NCBI GenBank assembly: GCA_021107755.1
Contig: JAIOSF010000029.1
Span: 1 to 55,421 of the forward strand
DNA: 55,421 nt
DNA from: Arcobacteraceae bacterium
Lineage (GTDB): Bacteria > Campylobacterota > Campylobacteria > Campylobacterales > Arcobacteraceae
Direction: 5' to 3'
Both the position numbers and the translations under genes were made by a program. Below the pieces are notes generated by a model. The model searched no databases and was not told where the DNA came from. It worked only from the letters and a program-made list of their open reading frames with translations. Below are positions 8,659 to 18,943 of this stretch, piece after piece (positions within the stretch are counted from its first letter, which is position 1; each line of letters opens with the position of its first letter).

Positions 8659-9047
8659 AAAGTTTCGTGTCTGTTAGTATATTGTAAAGTAAGTTCAATA
8701 CCTTTTTGAAATTTCTCTTGATCAAAAGGTTTAACTATCCAAGATGTAGCACCAGCTTCTCTCCCTTTTTGTTTCATATCATTACCTCGTTCTGTTGTTA
8801 GAACCATAATAGGGGTACTCATATAATCAAATTTATCTCTAATTCGTCTAATAAGTTCAAAACCGTCCATTCGTGGCATATTGATATCTACAATAAAAAA
8901 CTCAAACTCCTCTTCAGCTGCTTCAATTTTTTCTAGTGCATCAATCCCATCTTCTGCTGTTTCAAAATCATTATATCCTGCTGAATATAGTGTTTGTGAT
9001 ACTAAGTCTCTAATTGTCGATGAATCATCTACTGCTAATATTTTCAT
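8655..9047 (-). CDS. CheY-like single-domain response regulator
   Basis: A stand-alone receiver of 130 aa with the CheY pattern: acidic pair D7/D8, phospho-acceptor D54 in FIVDINMPRMDG, the conserved Thr in VLTTE and Lys in IVKPFDQEKF. The sequence MKILAVDDSSTIRDLV is that of chemotaxis-type CheY proteins, so binding to the flagellar switch is possible. No other che genes are in the window. It starts 20 nt after the diguanylate cyclase gene on the same strand, so the two may be co-expressed and share a role in the motile/sessile decision. Confidence 0.88.
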   Translation of the reverse strand: MKILAVDDSSTIRDLVSQTLYSAGYNDFETAEDGIDALEKIEAAEEEFEFFIVDINMPRMDGFELIRRIRDKFDYMSTPIMVLTTERGNDMKQKGREAGATSWIVKPFDQEKFQKGIELTLQYTNRHETF

Positions 9048-9067
9048 GAATCTCCTTAATATAATAA

Positions 9068-10375
9068 TTATTTCTTGATATTATTTCTTCCATTTTGCTT
9101 TGCTTTGTATAGCTTTGTATCAGCTAAATGGATATATTCTTCCAATAAATGCTTATTATAACTATCTTTAGCTTCAATTTCAATCATACCTATACTTACA
9201 GTTGTATTAATATTATTATTTTCAAAAGAGAGAGTAAAATTCTCGAAACTTTTTCGAATTTTTTCTAAAACATTATAGGCATCTTTAGTAGTTATTGCGG
9301 GTAAGATTAATACAAATTCTTCCCCACCATATCGAATAATAATATCTGAATTTCTAATATGAGATTTAACAATAATAATAAATTCTTGTAACACTTTATC
9401 TCCAGCAATATGTCCATAATTATCATTGATTTTTTTAAAATAATCTAAATCAAACATTGCTACTACAAATTTTGATGAGGTTGCTAATGAAATCTCATAT
9501 TGATTTTGAAATATTTGTTCTAATACTTGTCTCCCTAATGCACCAGTTAATGTGTCTTTAGCAGCTTTTTGATTGACAATTGTATTATCTATGAGAGCAA
9601 GTTCTGTACCTATAGAAAGTGATAAAAGTTCGCATTTTTCAAGATATGTTAACAATATATCATAGTCATAATTATGATCATTAAGTGTTAAAATATGTTT
9701 AATTTGTGATGATATATAATGAATCTGAGAATGAACCTTTTCTAACTCTTTAAGTTTTGAATTATTTTTAATAATATTTGATCCATCTTGTGCTAACCAT
9801 TTTCCAAAATTGCACAATGTTTTGTCTGTTTGAGGAAAAGAATTTATATTGGTATCTTTAATGTTTTGTGCAAGATTGATAAGCCATTTTATATGCTCTA
9901 CATAGTGTTCAACAACATAATGTTCAAGCATGTCGTGTATGCTTGAGAGTCTAATGTTACATATAGATATTAAATTTGTCGTATAAATATTAAGGTACTC
10001 TTTTGCAACTTTATTTTGTGATACAGCAGAAAGTTTATATAAGGCAATAGTTTCAATTTTTTTATCATAGTTGATAAAAAGTTCAATAAGAATACTTTGT
10101 AAATGGTTTAATTCATTTAATAATACAACATATGGAATCTCCATTTGAATATAAAGGCGGGTTAATTTAACAAGTGAAGTAAGAAGCTTTTTTAAATTAC
10201 CATTGCATAAGTTATTTAAAAATATTTGATAATTATATTTGATATCAGAGGTGTTTGCACTCTTTATAGTTTGAGAAAGAAGGTTTCTTTCTAAAAATTC
10301 ATCGGTAATAAAACTTTGTTTAGATTTTAAAAAACTTATAGTTTCTGGGGAAAAATACTCTACTTTTGTTAACAT
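9068..10375 (-). CDS. Diguanylate cyclase with CZB-like zinc-sensing domain
   Basis: Makes cyclic di-GMP. The C-terminal GGDEF domain starts at DTLTGALGR (274-282), contains the metal/substrate segment FDLDYFKKINDNYGH, and has RYGGEEF (348-354) as active-site loop, a GGEEF variant compatible with activity. Ahead of it, residues ~155-225 carry the signature of a chemoreceptor zinc-binding domain: H161 (or H157), C188 in CNFGKWL, H215 and H219. The C-to-H distance of 27 and H-to-H distance of 4 match my recollection of E. coli DgcZ. A further ~150-residue all-helical N-terminal domain is unidentified. Zinc control of the cyclase is inferred from that family. Confidence 0.87.
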   Translation of the reverse strand: MLTKVEYFSPETISFLKSKQSFITDEFLERNLLSQTIKSANTSDIKYNYQIFLNNLCNGNLKKLLTSLVKLTRLYIQMEIPYVVLLNELNHLQSILIELFINYDKKIETIALYKLSAVSQNKVAKEYLNIYTTNLISICNIRLSSIHDMLEHYVVEHYVEHIKWLINLAQNIKDTNINSFPQTDKTLCNFGKWLAQDGSNIIKNNSKLKELEKVHSQIHYISSQIKHILTLNDHNYDYDILLTYLEKCELLSLSIGTELALIDNTIVNQKAAKDTLTGALGRQVLEQIFQNQYEISLATSSKFVVAMFDLDYFKKINDNYGHIAGDKVLQEFIIIVKSHIRNSDIIIRYGGEEFVLILPAITTKDAYNVLEKIRKSFENFTLSFENNNINTTVSIGMIEIEAKDSYNKHLLEEYIHLADTKLYKAKQNGRNNIKK

Positions 10376-10378
10376 TGA

Positions 10379-11440
10379 TTATCCCTTAAGATTGGCTTCT
10401 TTTTCAACCTCTTCAAGAAACTTTTGAAGAAGTTGATCCGTTGGAAGTTTCTCTATAACTTCCCCTTTTTTTATAATAAGACCACTTCCTTTTCCATATG
10501 CTATTGCCACATCTGCACTTTTAGCTTCACCAATTGCATTTACAACACAGCCCATTACAGATACATTTAGGGGAGTTTTTATATGTTTTGTTGCCTCTTC
10601 TACCTCTTTTACTGCACTTACTAAATCAGCTTCAATTCTTCCACAAGTTGGGCAAGAGATGATATTTAAACCCTCTTTTGCAATTCCTGCATCTTTTAAA
10701 ATTGCTCTACCAACCTCTATCTCTTTTTCTAGCTCACCTGTCATAGATACTCTTAATGTATCTCCAATTCCATCAAGAAGTAAAGCCCCCAGCGCAATAG
10801 AAGATTTAATTGTACTGTGAAACTCAGTTCCAGCTTCAGTTACACCTAGATGAAATGGATAGTGATTTAAAGGTCGTAACATCCTATATGCTTCAACAGT
10901 CCTTTGTACATCACTAGCTTTTAGAGAGATTTTTATATCAGTAAAGTCCAAATCCTCAAGAAATTTTATATTATAAATTGCAGATTCAACCATACCTTTG
11001 GCTGTTTGACCATATTTATCCTCAAATTGTGCTTCAAGTGAGCCACAATTTACACCAATACGAACTGGTATTTTTCTATCTTTACAAGCTTTTACAATCT
11101 CTTTTATACGAGATTGTTCACCAATATTTCCAGGATTGAAACGGATACAGTCAACCACTTTAGCAGCTTCTAAGGCAAGTTTATAATTAAAATGTATATC
11201 GGCAACTATAGGTAAACTAGTTTGTTCTTTTATAGCTTTTAAAGCAAGTGCCGCTTCCATATCAGGAACCGCTAGACGCACTATATCAGCTCCTGCAAAA
11301 TGAAGTTGTCTAATTTGCTCAACAGTTGCTTCAATATCACTTGTTTTTGTATATGTCATGGATTGTACACTTATTGGTGCATCCCCACCAACAGCTACAT
11401 CTCCAACAAATATTTTTTTTGTAAGGTATCTTTTTATCAT
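10379..11440 (-). CDS. ispG: 4-hydroxy-3-methylbut-2-enyl diphosphate synthase
   Basis: Iron-sulfur enzyme of the non-mevalonate isoprenoid pathway, converting methylerythritol cyclodiphosphate to HMBPP. The protein opens with the family motif [13 protein letters not shown]. It contains [11 protein letters not shown] and the C-terminal cluster ligands ISCPTCGR and VMGCVVN. Length (353 aa) is normal. The start at 11440 has no obvious Shine-Dalgarno; TAGAAT lies 6 nt upstream, so translation from a leaderless or very short leader is possible. It lies 3 nt before the cyclase gene on the same strand and is probably co-transcribed with it. Confidence 0.95.
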   Translation of the reverse strand: MIKRYLTKKIFVGDVAVGGDAPISVQSMTYTKTSDIEATVEQIRQLHFAGADIVRLAVPDMEAALALKAIKEQTSLPIVADIHFNYKLALEAAKVVDCIRFNPGNIGEQSRIKEIVKACKDRKIPVRIGVNCGSLEAQFEDKYGQTAKGMVESAIYNIKFLEDLDFTDIKISLKASDVQRTVEAYRMLRPLNHYPFHLGVTEAGTEFHSTIKSSIALGALLLDGIGDTLRVSMTGELEKEIEVGRAILKDAGIAKEGLNIISCPTCGRIEADLVSAVKEVEEATKHIKTPLNVSVMGCVVNAIGEAKSADVAIAYGKGSGLIIKKGEVIEKLPTDQLLQKFLEEVEKEANLKG

Positions 11441-11582
11441 TTGGCAATTCTATCTAATTATTATTAAAAAAGCTATATTGAAAAATTGTTAAAATTTTTT
11501 GTAACTAAATTGTTATTTTTAGATTCTCTTAGTTGTTTTTGGATATAATCTTGAAAATTTAGGGTAACTAACTAGGAAAGTT

Positions 11583-12212
11583 TTGGAAAATATTAATCTA
11601 TTTGATCTCATTGTTTTATCGTTGATAGTAATTCTTGGTCTTAAGGGACTTTTTAGAGGTCTAACAAAAGAGTTATTTGGACTTATCGGTATTGTAGGTG
11701 GGGTTTTTATCGCTTCAAGACTAGCGAAAAATGTTGGCGAGATTGCAAATAGTATAATCCCTGTTGATAATGAAAGTACAATTCTTCTTATAGGTTTTAT
11801 CATTACATTAATACTATTTTGGATAATTGCCTATGTGTTAGGTGTTGTTTTAGAGAAAGTATTCAGTGCAAGTGGATTGGGTGTTTTTGATAGGCTTTTA
11901 GGTTTTGTTTTTGGTGCAGGAAAGATATTTTTACTATTTGCAATTATAGCTTATGCGTTATCAAATGTAAAAATGATAAATGATAATTTACAACCAAAAT
12001 TAAAAGATAGTATGGTATTTCCAATGTTAGTAGAGACAGGGAGTTATATTATTAAACTCGACACCTCAAATATGCAACAAGAGGTATCAAAAAAATTTGA
12101 AAGTGCTGTGAAATCGGCAAAAGACTCTTTAGAAGAATTATCAAAAGAGGAATTAGCTAAGCGAGCTGAAGAGCTAAAAAAACAACTGCAGGAAACAACA
12201 AATGCAAAATGA
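11583..12212 (+). CDS. cvpA: CvpA family membrane protein
   Basis: Inner-membrane protein with four predicted hydrophobic segments in the first ~130 residues: near 7-22, 31-47, 60-85 and 104-126. A charged, helical C-terminal tail of ~80 residues (cytoplasmic) follows. The motif FDLIVLSLIVILGLKGLFRGL is replaced by no variant here: the family-typical RG and GLF residues near 20-26 are present. The start is TTG at 11583, with AGGAAAG five bases upstream. Its 3' end overlaps fur by 11 bp. CvpA proteins are linked to colicin V production and envelope stress, but the molecular role is unclear. Confidence 0.85.
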   Translation: MENINLFDLIVLSLIVILGLKGLFRGLTKELFGLIGIVGGVFIASRLAKNVGEIANSIIPVDNESTILLIGFIITLILFWIIAYVLGVVLEKVFSASGLGVFDRLLGFVFGAGKIFLLFAIIAYALSNVKMINDNLQPKLKDSMVFPMLVETGSYIIKLDTSNMQQEVSKKFESAVKSAKDSLEELSKEELAKRAEELKKQLQETTNAK

Positions 12213-12648
12213 TAAAACTGTTTTAGAAGATTTAAAAGTTGTTTTAAAAGATAAAGGTATGAAGTATACCGAGCAAAGAGCTGTTATACTTCAAATACTT
12301 TTAAACATAGATGACCATCTTAATGCTGAAGAGGTTCACCGAATCGTAAAAGAAAAATATCCAGAACAAAATATAGGGATTGCTACAGTTTATAGAACAT
12401 TGAATTTTTTAGAAGATGTAAATCTTATCTCATCAATCTCTTTTGGTAAAGATGGGAAAAAATATGAAGGAAATGTAACAAAAGAACATCATGACCATAT
12501 TATTTGTACTTCATGTGGAAAGATTGTCGAGTTTTTTGATGAAGATATAGAGAAAAGACAAGAAGATATAGCCAATAAAAATGGTTTTAAAATTACAGAT
12601 CATACGATGCAAATATTTGGTATTTGTCAAAAATGTCAAGAAAATTAA
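12202..12648 (+). CDS. fur: Fur-family metalloregulator
   Basis: A winged-helix metal-dependent repressor of 148 aa. The DNA-recognition region reads GIATVYRTLNFL (near 65-76). The regulatory metal site EHHDHIICTSCGKIVEF follows at ~95-111, with CxxC in the first pair and a second CxxC (CQKC) at the C-terminus for the structural zinc. The sequence fits ferric uptake regulator better than Zur or Nur, though PerR cannot be excluded. It sits in the cvpA-fur-lysS-glyA order known from Campylobacter. Confidence 0.9.
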   Translation: MQNDKTVLEDLKVVLKDKGMKYTEQRAVILQILLNIDDHLNAEEVHRIVKEKYPEQNIGIATVYRTLNFLEDVNLISSISFGKDGKKYEGNVTKEHHDHIICTSCGKIVEFFDEDIEKRQEDIANKNGFKITDHTMQIFGICQKCQEN

Positions 12649-12671
12649 TATTGAATAAGGAAAGTTAAAAA

Positions 12672-14198
12672 TTGTTTGAAAATAAATACATACAACAAAG
12701 AATAGAAAAAGCAAATGTTTTAAGAGAAGCTGGATTTAATCCATATTGTAATCAATCAAAGCGAAACACTACAATAGAAAAATATATAAATGTAAATAGT
12801 GATATAGAGCACAAAGATGATAAAAGAGATGAAAATAGAATCTATACGGTTGCAGGAAGAATTAAGTTTTTTAGACTTATGGGGAAAGCTACTTTTCTTA
12901 AAATAGAAGATGAAAGTGGTATGCTTCAAGTGTATGTAACAAGGGATAATCTTCCAGAAGGTTTTTACAATGAGATATTTAAAAAAACTATCGAAGTTGG
13001 AGATATTGTTGAAGTTACTGGTTTCCCATTTGTTACAGGGAAAGGGGAACTTTCACTTCATGTAAATGGCTTTAAAATATTAACAAAAGCCATCTCTCCA
13101 CTTCCAGAAAAATATCATGGAATCCAAGATAAAGAGTTAAGATATAGACAAAGATATCTTGATCTTATTATGAATAGTGAAGTGAAAAAAACATTTCATA
13201 TTAGAAGTAAAGTGATAAGTCTTACAAGAAGATTTTTTGAAGATAAAGGATTTTTAGAAGTTGAAACTCCTATGATGCATCCAATTGCAGGTGGAGCAAA
13301 TGCAAAACCTTTTACAACACACCACAATGCACTTGGTGTTGATAGATTTTTAAGAATTGCACCGGAGTTATATTTAAAAAGATTGATTGTTGGTGGTTTT
13401 GAAGCAGTATTTGAAATAAACAGAAACTTTAGAAATGAAGGTATGGATGCTACACACAATCCTGAGTTTACATCGATAGAGTTTTATTGGGCATATAAAA
13501 CTTACAAAGATTTAATAGCCATTACGAAAGAGTATTTTGAGTATCTATTTGATCACTTAAATTTACCTACAATTTTACCTTATGGTGAGCTTGAAGTAGA
13601 TTTTTCAAAATTTAGTGAGATTCCACTTATTGCTTCATTAACTGAGATTGGTGAAGTCCCAGCTGATGTTGCAGTTGATAAAGAAAAAGCGATAGCATAT
13701 CTAAAAAAAGACAATGTAGATGTAAATGAATCTATGAATTTAGGGCAACTTCAAGGTGAAATGTTTGATGAGTATGTTGAAGATAAACTTATCAATCCAA
13801 CATTTATAACAGAATATCCAGTAGAGATATCTCCACTTGCTAGAAGAAGTGATGAAAATACACATCTTACAGATAGATTTGAATTGTTTATTGCAGGTAG
13901 AGAGATTGCAAATGCATTTAGTGAGTTAAATGATCCACTTGATCAATTAGAGCGATTTGAGGGGCAAATGGATGCAAAAGATAGTGGTGATGATGAAGCT
14001 CATGAGATGGATGCGGATTTTGTAAATGCATTATCTTACGGTATGGCTCCAACAGCGGGACAAGGGATAGGGATAGATAGACTTGTAATGATGCTTACAA
14101 ATCAACATAGTATTAGAGATGTATTGTTATTTCCAGCTATGAAACCTGTAGCTGCTGAGATAGACTTACATAGTGATATTGAAGAAGAAAATAAATAA
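12672..14198 (+). CDS. lysS: Lysyl-tRNA synthetase, class II
   Basis: Charges tRNA-Lys. An N-terminal OB-fold anticodon-binding domain (about 55-155; [19 protein letters not shown]) precedes a class II catalytic core. Motif 2 is visible as [20 protein letters not shown] and motif 3 as GIGIDRLVM. At 508 aa it is full length. The start is TTG at 12672, with AAGGAAAG 8-15 nt upstream. It follows fur by 23 nt and precedes glyA by 19 nt. Confidence 0.96.
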   Translation: MFENKYIQQRIEKANVLREAGFNPYCNQSKRNTTIEKYINVNSDIEHKDDKRDENRIYTVAGRIKFFRLMGKATFLKIEDESGMLQVYVTRDNLPEGFYNEIFKKTIEVGDIVEVTGFPFVTGKGELSLHVNGFKILTKAISPLPEKYHGIQDKELRYRQRYLDLIMNSEVKKTFHIRSKVISLTRRFFEDKGFLEVETPMMHPIAGGANAKPFTTHHNALGVDRFLRIAPELYLKRLIVGGFEAVFEINRNFRNEGMDATHNPEFTSIEFYWAYKTYKDLIAITKEYFEYLFDHLNLPTILPYGELEVDFSKFSEIPLIASLTEIGEVPADVAVDKEKAIAYLKKDNVDVNESMNLGQLQGEMFDEYVEDKLINPTFITEYPVEISPLARRSDENTHLTDRFELFIAGREIANAFSELNDPLDQLERFEGQMDAKDSGDDEAHEMDADFVNALSYGMAPTAGQGIGIDRLVMMLTNQHSIRDVLLFPAMKPVAAEIDLHSDIEEENK

Positions 14199-14217
14199 TT
14201 AAATAAAAGGAAATAAT

Positions 14218-15492
14218 ATGAGTAAAAATACAGAATTCTTAAGTAGTAATAATTTAGCAACTGCAGATGCAGAAGTTTTTGGAATGATTGAAAATGAGTT
14301 AGAGAGACAAACAAATCATCTTGAGATGATTGCATCGGAGAACTTTACATCGCCAGCAGTTATGGAAGCTATGGGTTCAGTTTTTACAAATAAGTATGCA
14401 GAAGGTTATCCGTATAAAAGATATTATGGTGGGTGTGAATTTGCAGACCAAGTTGAGCAATTAGCAATAGATAGAGCTTGTGAAATTTTTGGATGTAAAT
14501 ATGCGAATGTACAACCACACTCAGGAAGTCAAGCAAATGGTGCAGTGTATGCAGCACTTTTAAAAGCTGGGGATAAAATTTTAGGGATGGATTTAAGTCA
14601 TGGTGGACATTTAACTCATGGATCTAAACCAAGTTTTTCTGGTAAAAATTATAGTGCATTTTACTATGGTGTTGAGCTTGACGGACGAATCAATTATGAT
14701 AGAGTTATGGATATAGCAAAAATTACTCAACCAAAAATAATCGTTTGTGGAGCCAGTGCATATGCAAGAGAGATTGATTTTGAAAAATTTAGAGAGATAG
14801 CGGATGCTGTTGGGGCTTTACTTTTTGCAGATATTGCACACATTGCTGGACTTGTTGCAGCGGGTGAACATATGTCTCCATTCCCTTATGCAGATATTGT
14901 TACAACAACTACACACAAAACATTAAGAGGACCTAGAGGTGGTATGATTATGTGTAATGATGAAGATATTGCTAAAAAAATTAATAGTGCAATTTTTCCA
15001 GGATTACAAGGTGGACCACTTGTACATGTAATAGCTGCAAAAGCTGTTGCATTTAAAGAGATTTTAGATCCATCATGGAAAGAGTATGCAAAACAAGTAA
15101 AAGCTAATGCAAAAGTATTAGGTGAAGTATTAGTAAAAAGAGGGTATGATTTAGTAAGTGATGGTACAGATAATCATCTTGTACTTGTGAGTTTTTTAAA
15201 TAAAGATTTTTCTGGTAAAGATGCAGATGCAGCACTTGGAAATGCAGGTATCACTGTAAATAAAAATACAGTTCCAGGTGAAACAAGAAGTCCGTTTGTA
15301 ACTTCAGGTATCAGAATAGGAAGTCCTGCTTTAACTGCACGAGGGATGAAAGAGAAAGAGTTTGATTTAATTGCAAATAAAATTGCTGATGTTTTAGATG
15401 ATATTGAAAATATTCAATTACAACAAACAGTAAAAAAAGAGTTAGAAGAGTTAGCTAAAAACTTTGTGGTTTATACACAATCAACTTATTAA
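14218..15492 (+). CDS. glyA: Serine hydroxymethyltransferase
   Basis: PLP enzyme interconverting serine and glycine with transfer of a one-carbon unit to tetrahydrofolate. The N-terminal [15 protein letters not shown], the [11 protein letters not shown] segment and the PLP lysine in [14 protein letters not shown] identify it. Length (424 aa) is standard. AAAGGAA precedes the ATG at 14218. Confidence 0.97.
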   Translation: MSKNTEFLSSNNLATADAEVFGMIENELERQTNHLEMIASENFTSPAVMEAMGSVFTNKYAEGYPYKRYYGGCEFADQVEQLAIDRACEIFGCKYANVQPHSGSQANGAVYAALLKAGDKILGMDLSHGGHLTHGSKPSFSGKNYSAFYYGVELDGRINYDRVMDIAKITQPKIIVCGASAYAREIDFEKFREIADAVGALLFADIAHIAGLVAAGEHMSPFPYADIVTTTTHKTLRGPRGGMIMCNDEDIAKKINSAIFPGLQGGPLVHVIAAKAVAFKEILDPSWKEYAKQVKANAKVLGEVLVKRGYDLVSDGTDNHLVLVSFLNKDFSGKDADAALGNAGITVNKNTVPGETRSPFVTSGIRIGSPALTARGMKEKEFDLIANKIADVLDDIENIQLQQTVKKELEELAKNFVVYTQSTY

Positions 15493-15527
15493 TATTGTGA
15501 AGTATTAGTAGTAATAATAAGGGGAAT

Positions 15528-16520
15528 ATGATGGAAGTAGATGGAAAAGAATTTTTAAGAAATGTTGGTCTTGAACAAGATAAAGAGAGACTAATGCAAG
15601 AACAAAGAAAGCTTGAAGCATTAAAAAGAGAATCTGTAATGAAAGAGAAACAATTTAGTGCTCCTACAGAAGACTCTGCTTATGTAAATCTATCTGCGGA
15701 TAAAAACCCTTATAAAGAAGAGGAAAATGTTATAGAAGATTTAATGTTAGAAACTGAAAATCCTGAAAAAAATAAAAAAAGATATATTCTTTTAGGTATT
15801 GGTTTGATTTTAGTTTTTATTATAACAATTTTAGTAATAAGACTTGTATCAAATAATGATACAAAAGAGAAAATGGAAAATCTTAATCCAGAAACAACTG
15901 AACTTGCCACTGATAAAATACTCAATAAAATTGATACAAATGAAGAGTATCAAAAAGTGATTGACGAAAAAGCAACAATGCAAGAGATGCAAAAACTTGA
16001 TCAATCAAAACAAAACAATTTAAATGAGATAGTAATACCAAATGAAACAGCTCAAGACACCCCTTTAGTTATTGATAAACCAAAACCAATACAAAAACCT
16101 CAAAGAGATCTTTTTGGACTTACAAAAGAGGAAGCTGCTCAAAAACAAGAAACTGTTGAAGCTGTAACACCACAACCAAAACCACCTGTTGTGAAAAAAG
16201 AGGTGGTAAAACCAGTGATAAAAGAAAAAGTTGTAAAACCTGTAGCTGTAAAGCCTCCAGTTGTATCAACAACAAAAACAGCAAATGTAGCTGGATATTA
16301 TATTCAAATAGGTGCTTTTACAAAAGAGCCTGCTGCAACCTTATTGAATAGTATTGAAAAGAAAGGTTACAACTACAATGTACACCAAATGACAATTAAA
16401 GGTACAGTGTATAACAAAGTTTTAATAGGAGCATATCCAACAAGAGAGATAGCTTTAAAAGACTTAGATAATGTTAAAAAAGATTTTAACAATAAAAATG
16501 CATATATATTAAAGTTTTAG
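15528..16520 (+). CDS. Membrane-anchored SPOR-domain protein
   Basis: A bitopic protein with a ~84-residue charged cytoplasmic N-terminus, one transmembrane helix at about 86-107 (YILLGIGLILVFIITILVIR), and a long Lys/Pro/Val-rich periplasmic linker. A C-terminal SPOR domain follows at ~255-330, beginning GYYIQIGAFTKEPAA. SPOR domains bind denuded septal peptidoglycan, so a role at the division site is likely. Two ATGs lie in tandem (15528 and 15531) behind AAGGGGAAT; either may be used. An equivalent gene follows glyA closely in Campylobacter. Confidence 0.85.
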   Translation: MMEVDGKEFLRNVGLEQDKERLMQEQRKLEALKRESVMKEKQFSAPTEDSAYVNLSADKNPYKEEENVIEDLMLETENPEKNKKRYILLGIGLILVFIITILVIRLVSNNDTKEKMENLNPETTELATDKILNKIDTNEEYQKVIDEKATMQEMQKLDQSKQNNLNEIVIPNETAQDTPLVIDKPKPIQKPQRDLFGLTKEEAAQKQETVEAVTPQPKPPVVKKEVVKPVIKEKVVKPVAVKPPVVSTTKTANVAGYYIQIGAFTKEPAATLLNSIEKKGYNYNVHQMTIKGTVYNKVLIGAYPTREIALKDLDNVKKDFNNKNAYILKF

Positions 16521-16533
16521 GGTATAAGGGTAT

Positions 16534-17955
16534 ATGAATTTTTATAATAAAACTCTATTTTTAGATCAATTTACACCTGTATCAATATATCAAAAAGTAA
16601 AAGAGATTTTCCCCCATGAGATAACTTTTCTTTTTGAATCTGTTGTAAATGGAGATGATGGGAATTTTAGTTATATTTTTGTAGGTGATAGAGAAAGAGT
16701 ATGGCACAAAGATTCTCAAAGTTTTTATAAAGATGAAGAGGGAAAAGTTAAAGAGATAGATAAAAACCCTTTTGTTTTTCTAAAAGAGTATTATAAAAAT
16801 ATAGATAAAAAATTTTATCATGACAAAGGAAAAGAGCTAGGGATTGGACTCATTGATGGTTTTATAGGAAATATGGGTTATGATATGGTTGCTACTTTTG
16901 AACCAACATTACACAAATCTATGGATGGATTAAAAGATGAATTTGGGATTGCAGATTGTGATCTTATTCGTCCTAAGATGGTTTTAGTTTACTCCCATAA
17001 AACATCACAACTGACTCTTATAACTTCCATGGAAAGTATGAGTTGTTATATAGAACAGATAGAAAACAAACTGCAACAAAATTTTGAATATACCCCATTG
17101 AAAAAAGTAGAACTTTTAGATGAGGGTAGTTTCGCTCACACAAAAGAAGAGTTTTTTGAGATGATTGCAAAATCAAAAGAGATGATACGAAGTGGTGATG
17201 TTTTTCAAATACTTATGACCAATCGATATACTAGAAAAGCAAAAGTAGATACTCTTAGTTTTTATAGAGCGTTAAGAAGTAAAAATCCAAGCCCTTATCT
17301 TTTTTTACTAGAGTATGAAGATTTTACAATTGCTGGAAGTAGTCCAGAGGTAATGGTGAGACTTACAGATGATAGAATACTTCTTAGGCCAATTGCCGGT
17401 ACTAGAAAAAGAGGGAAAACCGTCTCAAAAGACAATGAGATGGAACAAGAGATGCTCAATGACCCAAAAGAGGTAGCAGAGCATGTTATGCTTATAGATC
17501 TTGGAAGAAATGATGTAGGAAGAGTTGCAAAAGTAGGAACTGTACAAGTGACAGATAAAATGAGAGTAGAGCGATACTCACATGTTATGCATATGGTTTC
17601 TGATGTGGAAGCGGACATCGATGAAAAGTATGATATGTTTGATCTATTTGCAGCTACCTTCACTGCAGGTACTATGACAGGTGCTCCAAAAATAAGAGCT
17701 ATGGAACTTATAGCCCAATTTGAAAAACTCAAAAGAAGTTTTTATAGCGGAAGTGTTGCGTATTTTGGATTTGATGGAAATATGGATAGTGCAATTACTA
17801 TACGAACAACAATGATAAAAGATGATACAGTTGTATTTCAAGCAGGTGCAGGAGTTGTTGCAGATAGTGTACCTGAGTTGGAATTTCTCGAAGTAAATAA
17901 TAAATTAGCAGCAAATATAACAACACTTGAAGATTTAAGTAAAATAGAATCATAA
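16534..17955 (+). CDS. trpE: Anthranilate synthase component I
   Basis: Converts chorismate to anthranilate with an amidotransferase partner, the first step of tryptophan synthesis. The N-terminal segment FLFESVVNGD matches the LLES-type tryptophan-feedback motif. The catalytic half carries SGDVFQILMTNRY, LLRPIAGTRKRG, LIDLGRNDVGRVAK and TFTAGTMTGAPKIRAMELI. Length 473 aa is normal. No trpG or other trp gene is adjacent, so the glutaminase subunit must be encoded elsewhere. PabB or isochorismate synthase are less likely because of the feedback motif. Confidence 0.88.
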   Translation: MNFYNKTLFLDQFTPVSIYQKVKEIFPHEITFLFESVVNGDDGNFSYIFVGDRERVWHKDSQSFYKDEEGKVKEIDKNPFVFLKEYYKNIDKKFYHDKGKELGIGLIDGFIGNMGYDMVATFEPTLHKSMDGLKDEFGIADCDLIRPKMVLVYSHKTSQLTLITSMESMSCYIEQIENKLQQNFEYTPLKKVELLDEGSFAHTKEEFFEMIAKSKEMIRSGDVFQILMTNRYTRKAKVDTLSFYRALRSKNPSPYLFLLEYEDFTIAGSSPEVMVRLTDDRILLRPIAGTRKRGKTVSKDNEMEQEMLNDPKEVAEHVMLIDLGRNDVGRVAKVGTVQVTDKMRVERYSHVMHMVSDVEADIDEKYDMFDLFAATFTAGTMTGAPKIRAMELIAQFEKLKRSFYSGSVAYFGFDGNMDSAITIRTTMIKDDTVVFQAGAGVVADSVPELEFLEVNNKLAANITTLEDLSKIES

Positions 17956-17967
17956 CAAAGGATAATT

Positions 17968-18831
17968 TTGAATAATATAACAGTAGCTCACTCACCAGAT
18001 GCAGATGATATTTTTATGTACTATGCTATAAAGTTTGGTTGGGTTACTTTAAAAGATATTAACTTCGATAATATTGCACTTGATATAGAGACATTAAACC
18101 AAGCTACACTTAAAGGTGAGTATGATATTTGTGCTATTAGTTTTGCACTGTATCCTTTTGTTAAAGATGATTTTGCACTTTTAAAAACAGCAGTTAGTTT
18201 TGGTGATGGTTATGGACCAAAGCTAGTAAAATTAAAAGGCAAAGAGCTCAAAAGAAACTTCAAAGTAGCATTAAGTGGAAAATACACTACAAATGCACTA
18301 CTATTTAAAATAAAGTATCCAGAAGCTCGAATTACATATATGAATTTTTTAGAGATAGAACAAGCGGTGCTTGATGGTACTGTTGATGCTGGTGTACTTA
18401 TCCATGAATCAATTTTAACTTACGATGAGAAGTTAGAAGTTGAAGCAGAGCTTTGGGATATTTGGCAAGAGCTAGCTGGAAAAGAATTACCACTCCCACT
18501 TGGAGGTATGTGTTTACGAAGAAGTATTCCTCTAAATCGTGCAATAGATTATGAAAATACACTTATAAAAGCTGTTCGTGTAGCAAATGACAATAAACTA
18601 TTACTCTCTAAGATGCTTCTAGAACGAGACTTAATCCGAGTAGATCATGATACACTCCAAACCTATCTAGGATTATATGCAAATGATGATTCTATAGAGT
18701 TATCACCTTTACAATACCAAGCATTAGACAAGCTTTATTCTCTCGGGTTTCAGCATGGTTTTTATGAGCAACTTATTAAATCAGAAGATTATCTTATCCC
18801 ATCTGAGTATGAAGAGTTACGAAACTCTTAA
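17968..18831 (+). CDS. mqnD: 1,4-dihydroxy-6-naphthoate synthase (futalosine pathway)
   Basis: Acts late in the futalosine route to menaquinone, the quinone route of Campylobacterota. It has a periplasmic-binding-protein-like fold. AHSPDADDIFMYYAI at the N-terminus, YDICAISFALYPFV, and FGDGYGPKLV match COG2107. The segment DGTVDAGVLIHESILTY is also characteristic. The start is TTG at 17968 with AAAGGATAA just upstream, 12 nt after trpE. MqnA belongs to a related fold but has a different N-terminal motif. Confidence 0.9.
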   Translation: MNNITVAHSPDADDIFMYYAIKFGWVTLKDINFDNIALDIETLNQATLKGEYDICAISFALYPFVKDDFALLKTAVSFGDGYGPKLVKLKGKELKRNFKVALSGKYTTNALLFKIKYPEARITYMNFLEIEQAVLDGTVDAGVLIHESILTYDEKLEVEAELWDIWQELAGKELPLPLGGMCLRRSIPLNRAIDYENTLIKAVRVANDNKLLLSKMLLERDLIRVDHDTLQTYLGLYANDDSIELSPLQYQALDKLYSLGFQHGFYEQLIKSEDYLIPSEYEELRNS

Positions 18832-18943
18832 TACTTCATAATCCCTTATAATTATTATTTATTTTATATATTTTCTATTAACTCTTTATTAATGTTTTCT
18901 TGCTAAACTTTTTATTTGAAATTCTTATAAAAAAGGGGAAAAT

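Noticed and set aside
17295-17732. Minus-strand frame opposite trpE
   Set aside because: Antisense shadow of conserved trpE motifs; Ser-rich product typical of such frames.
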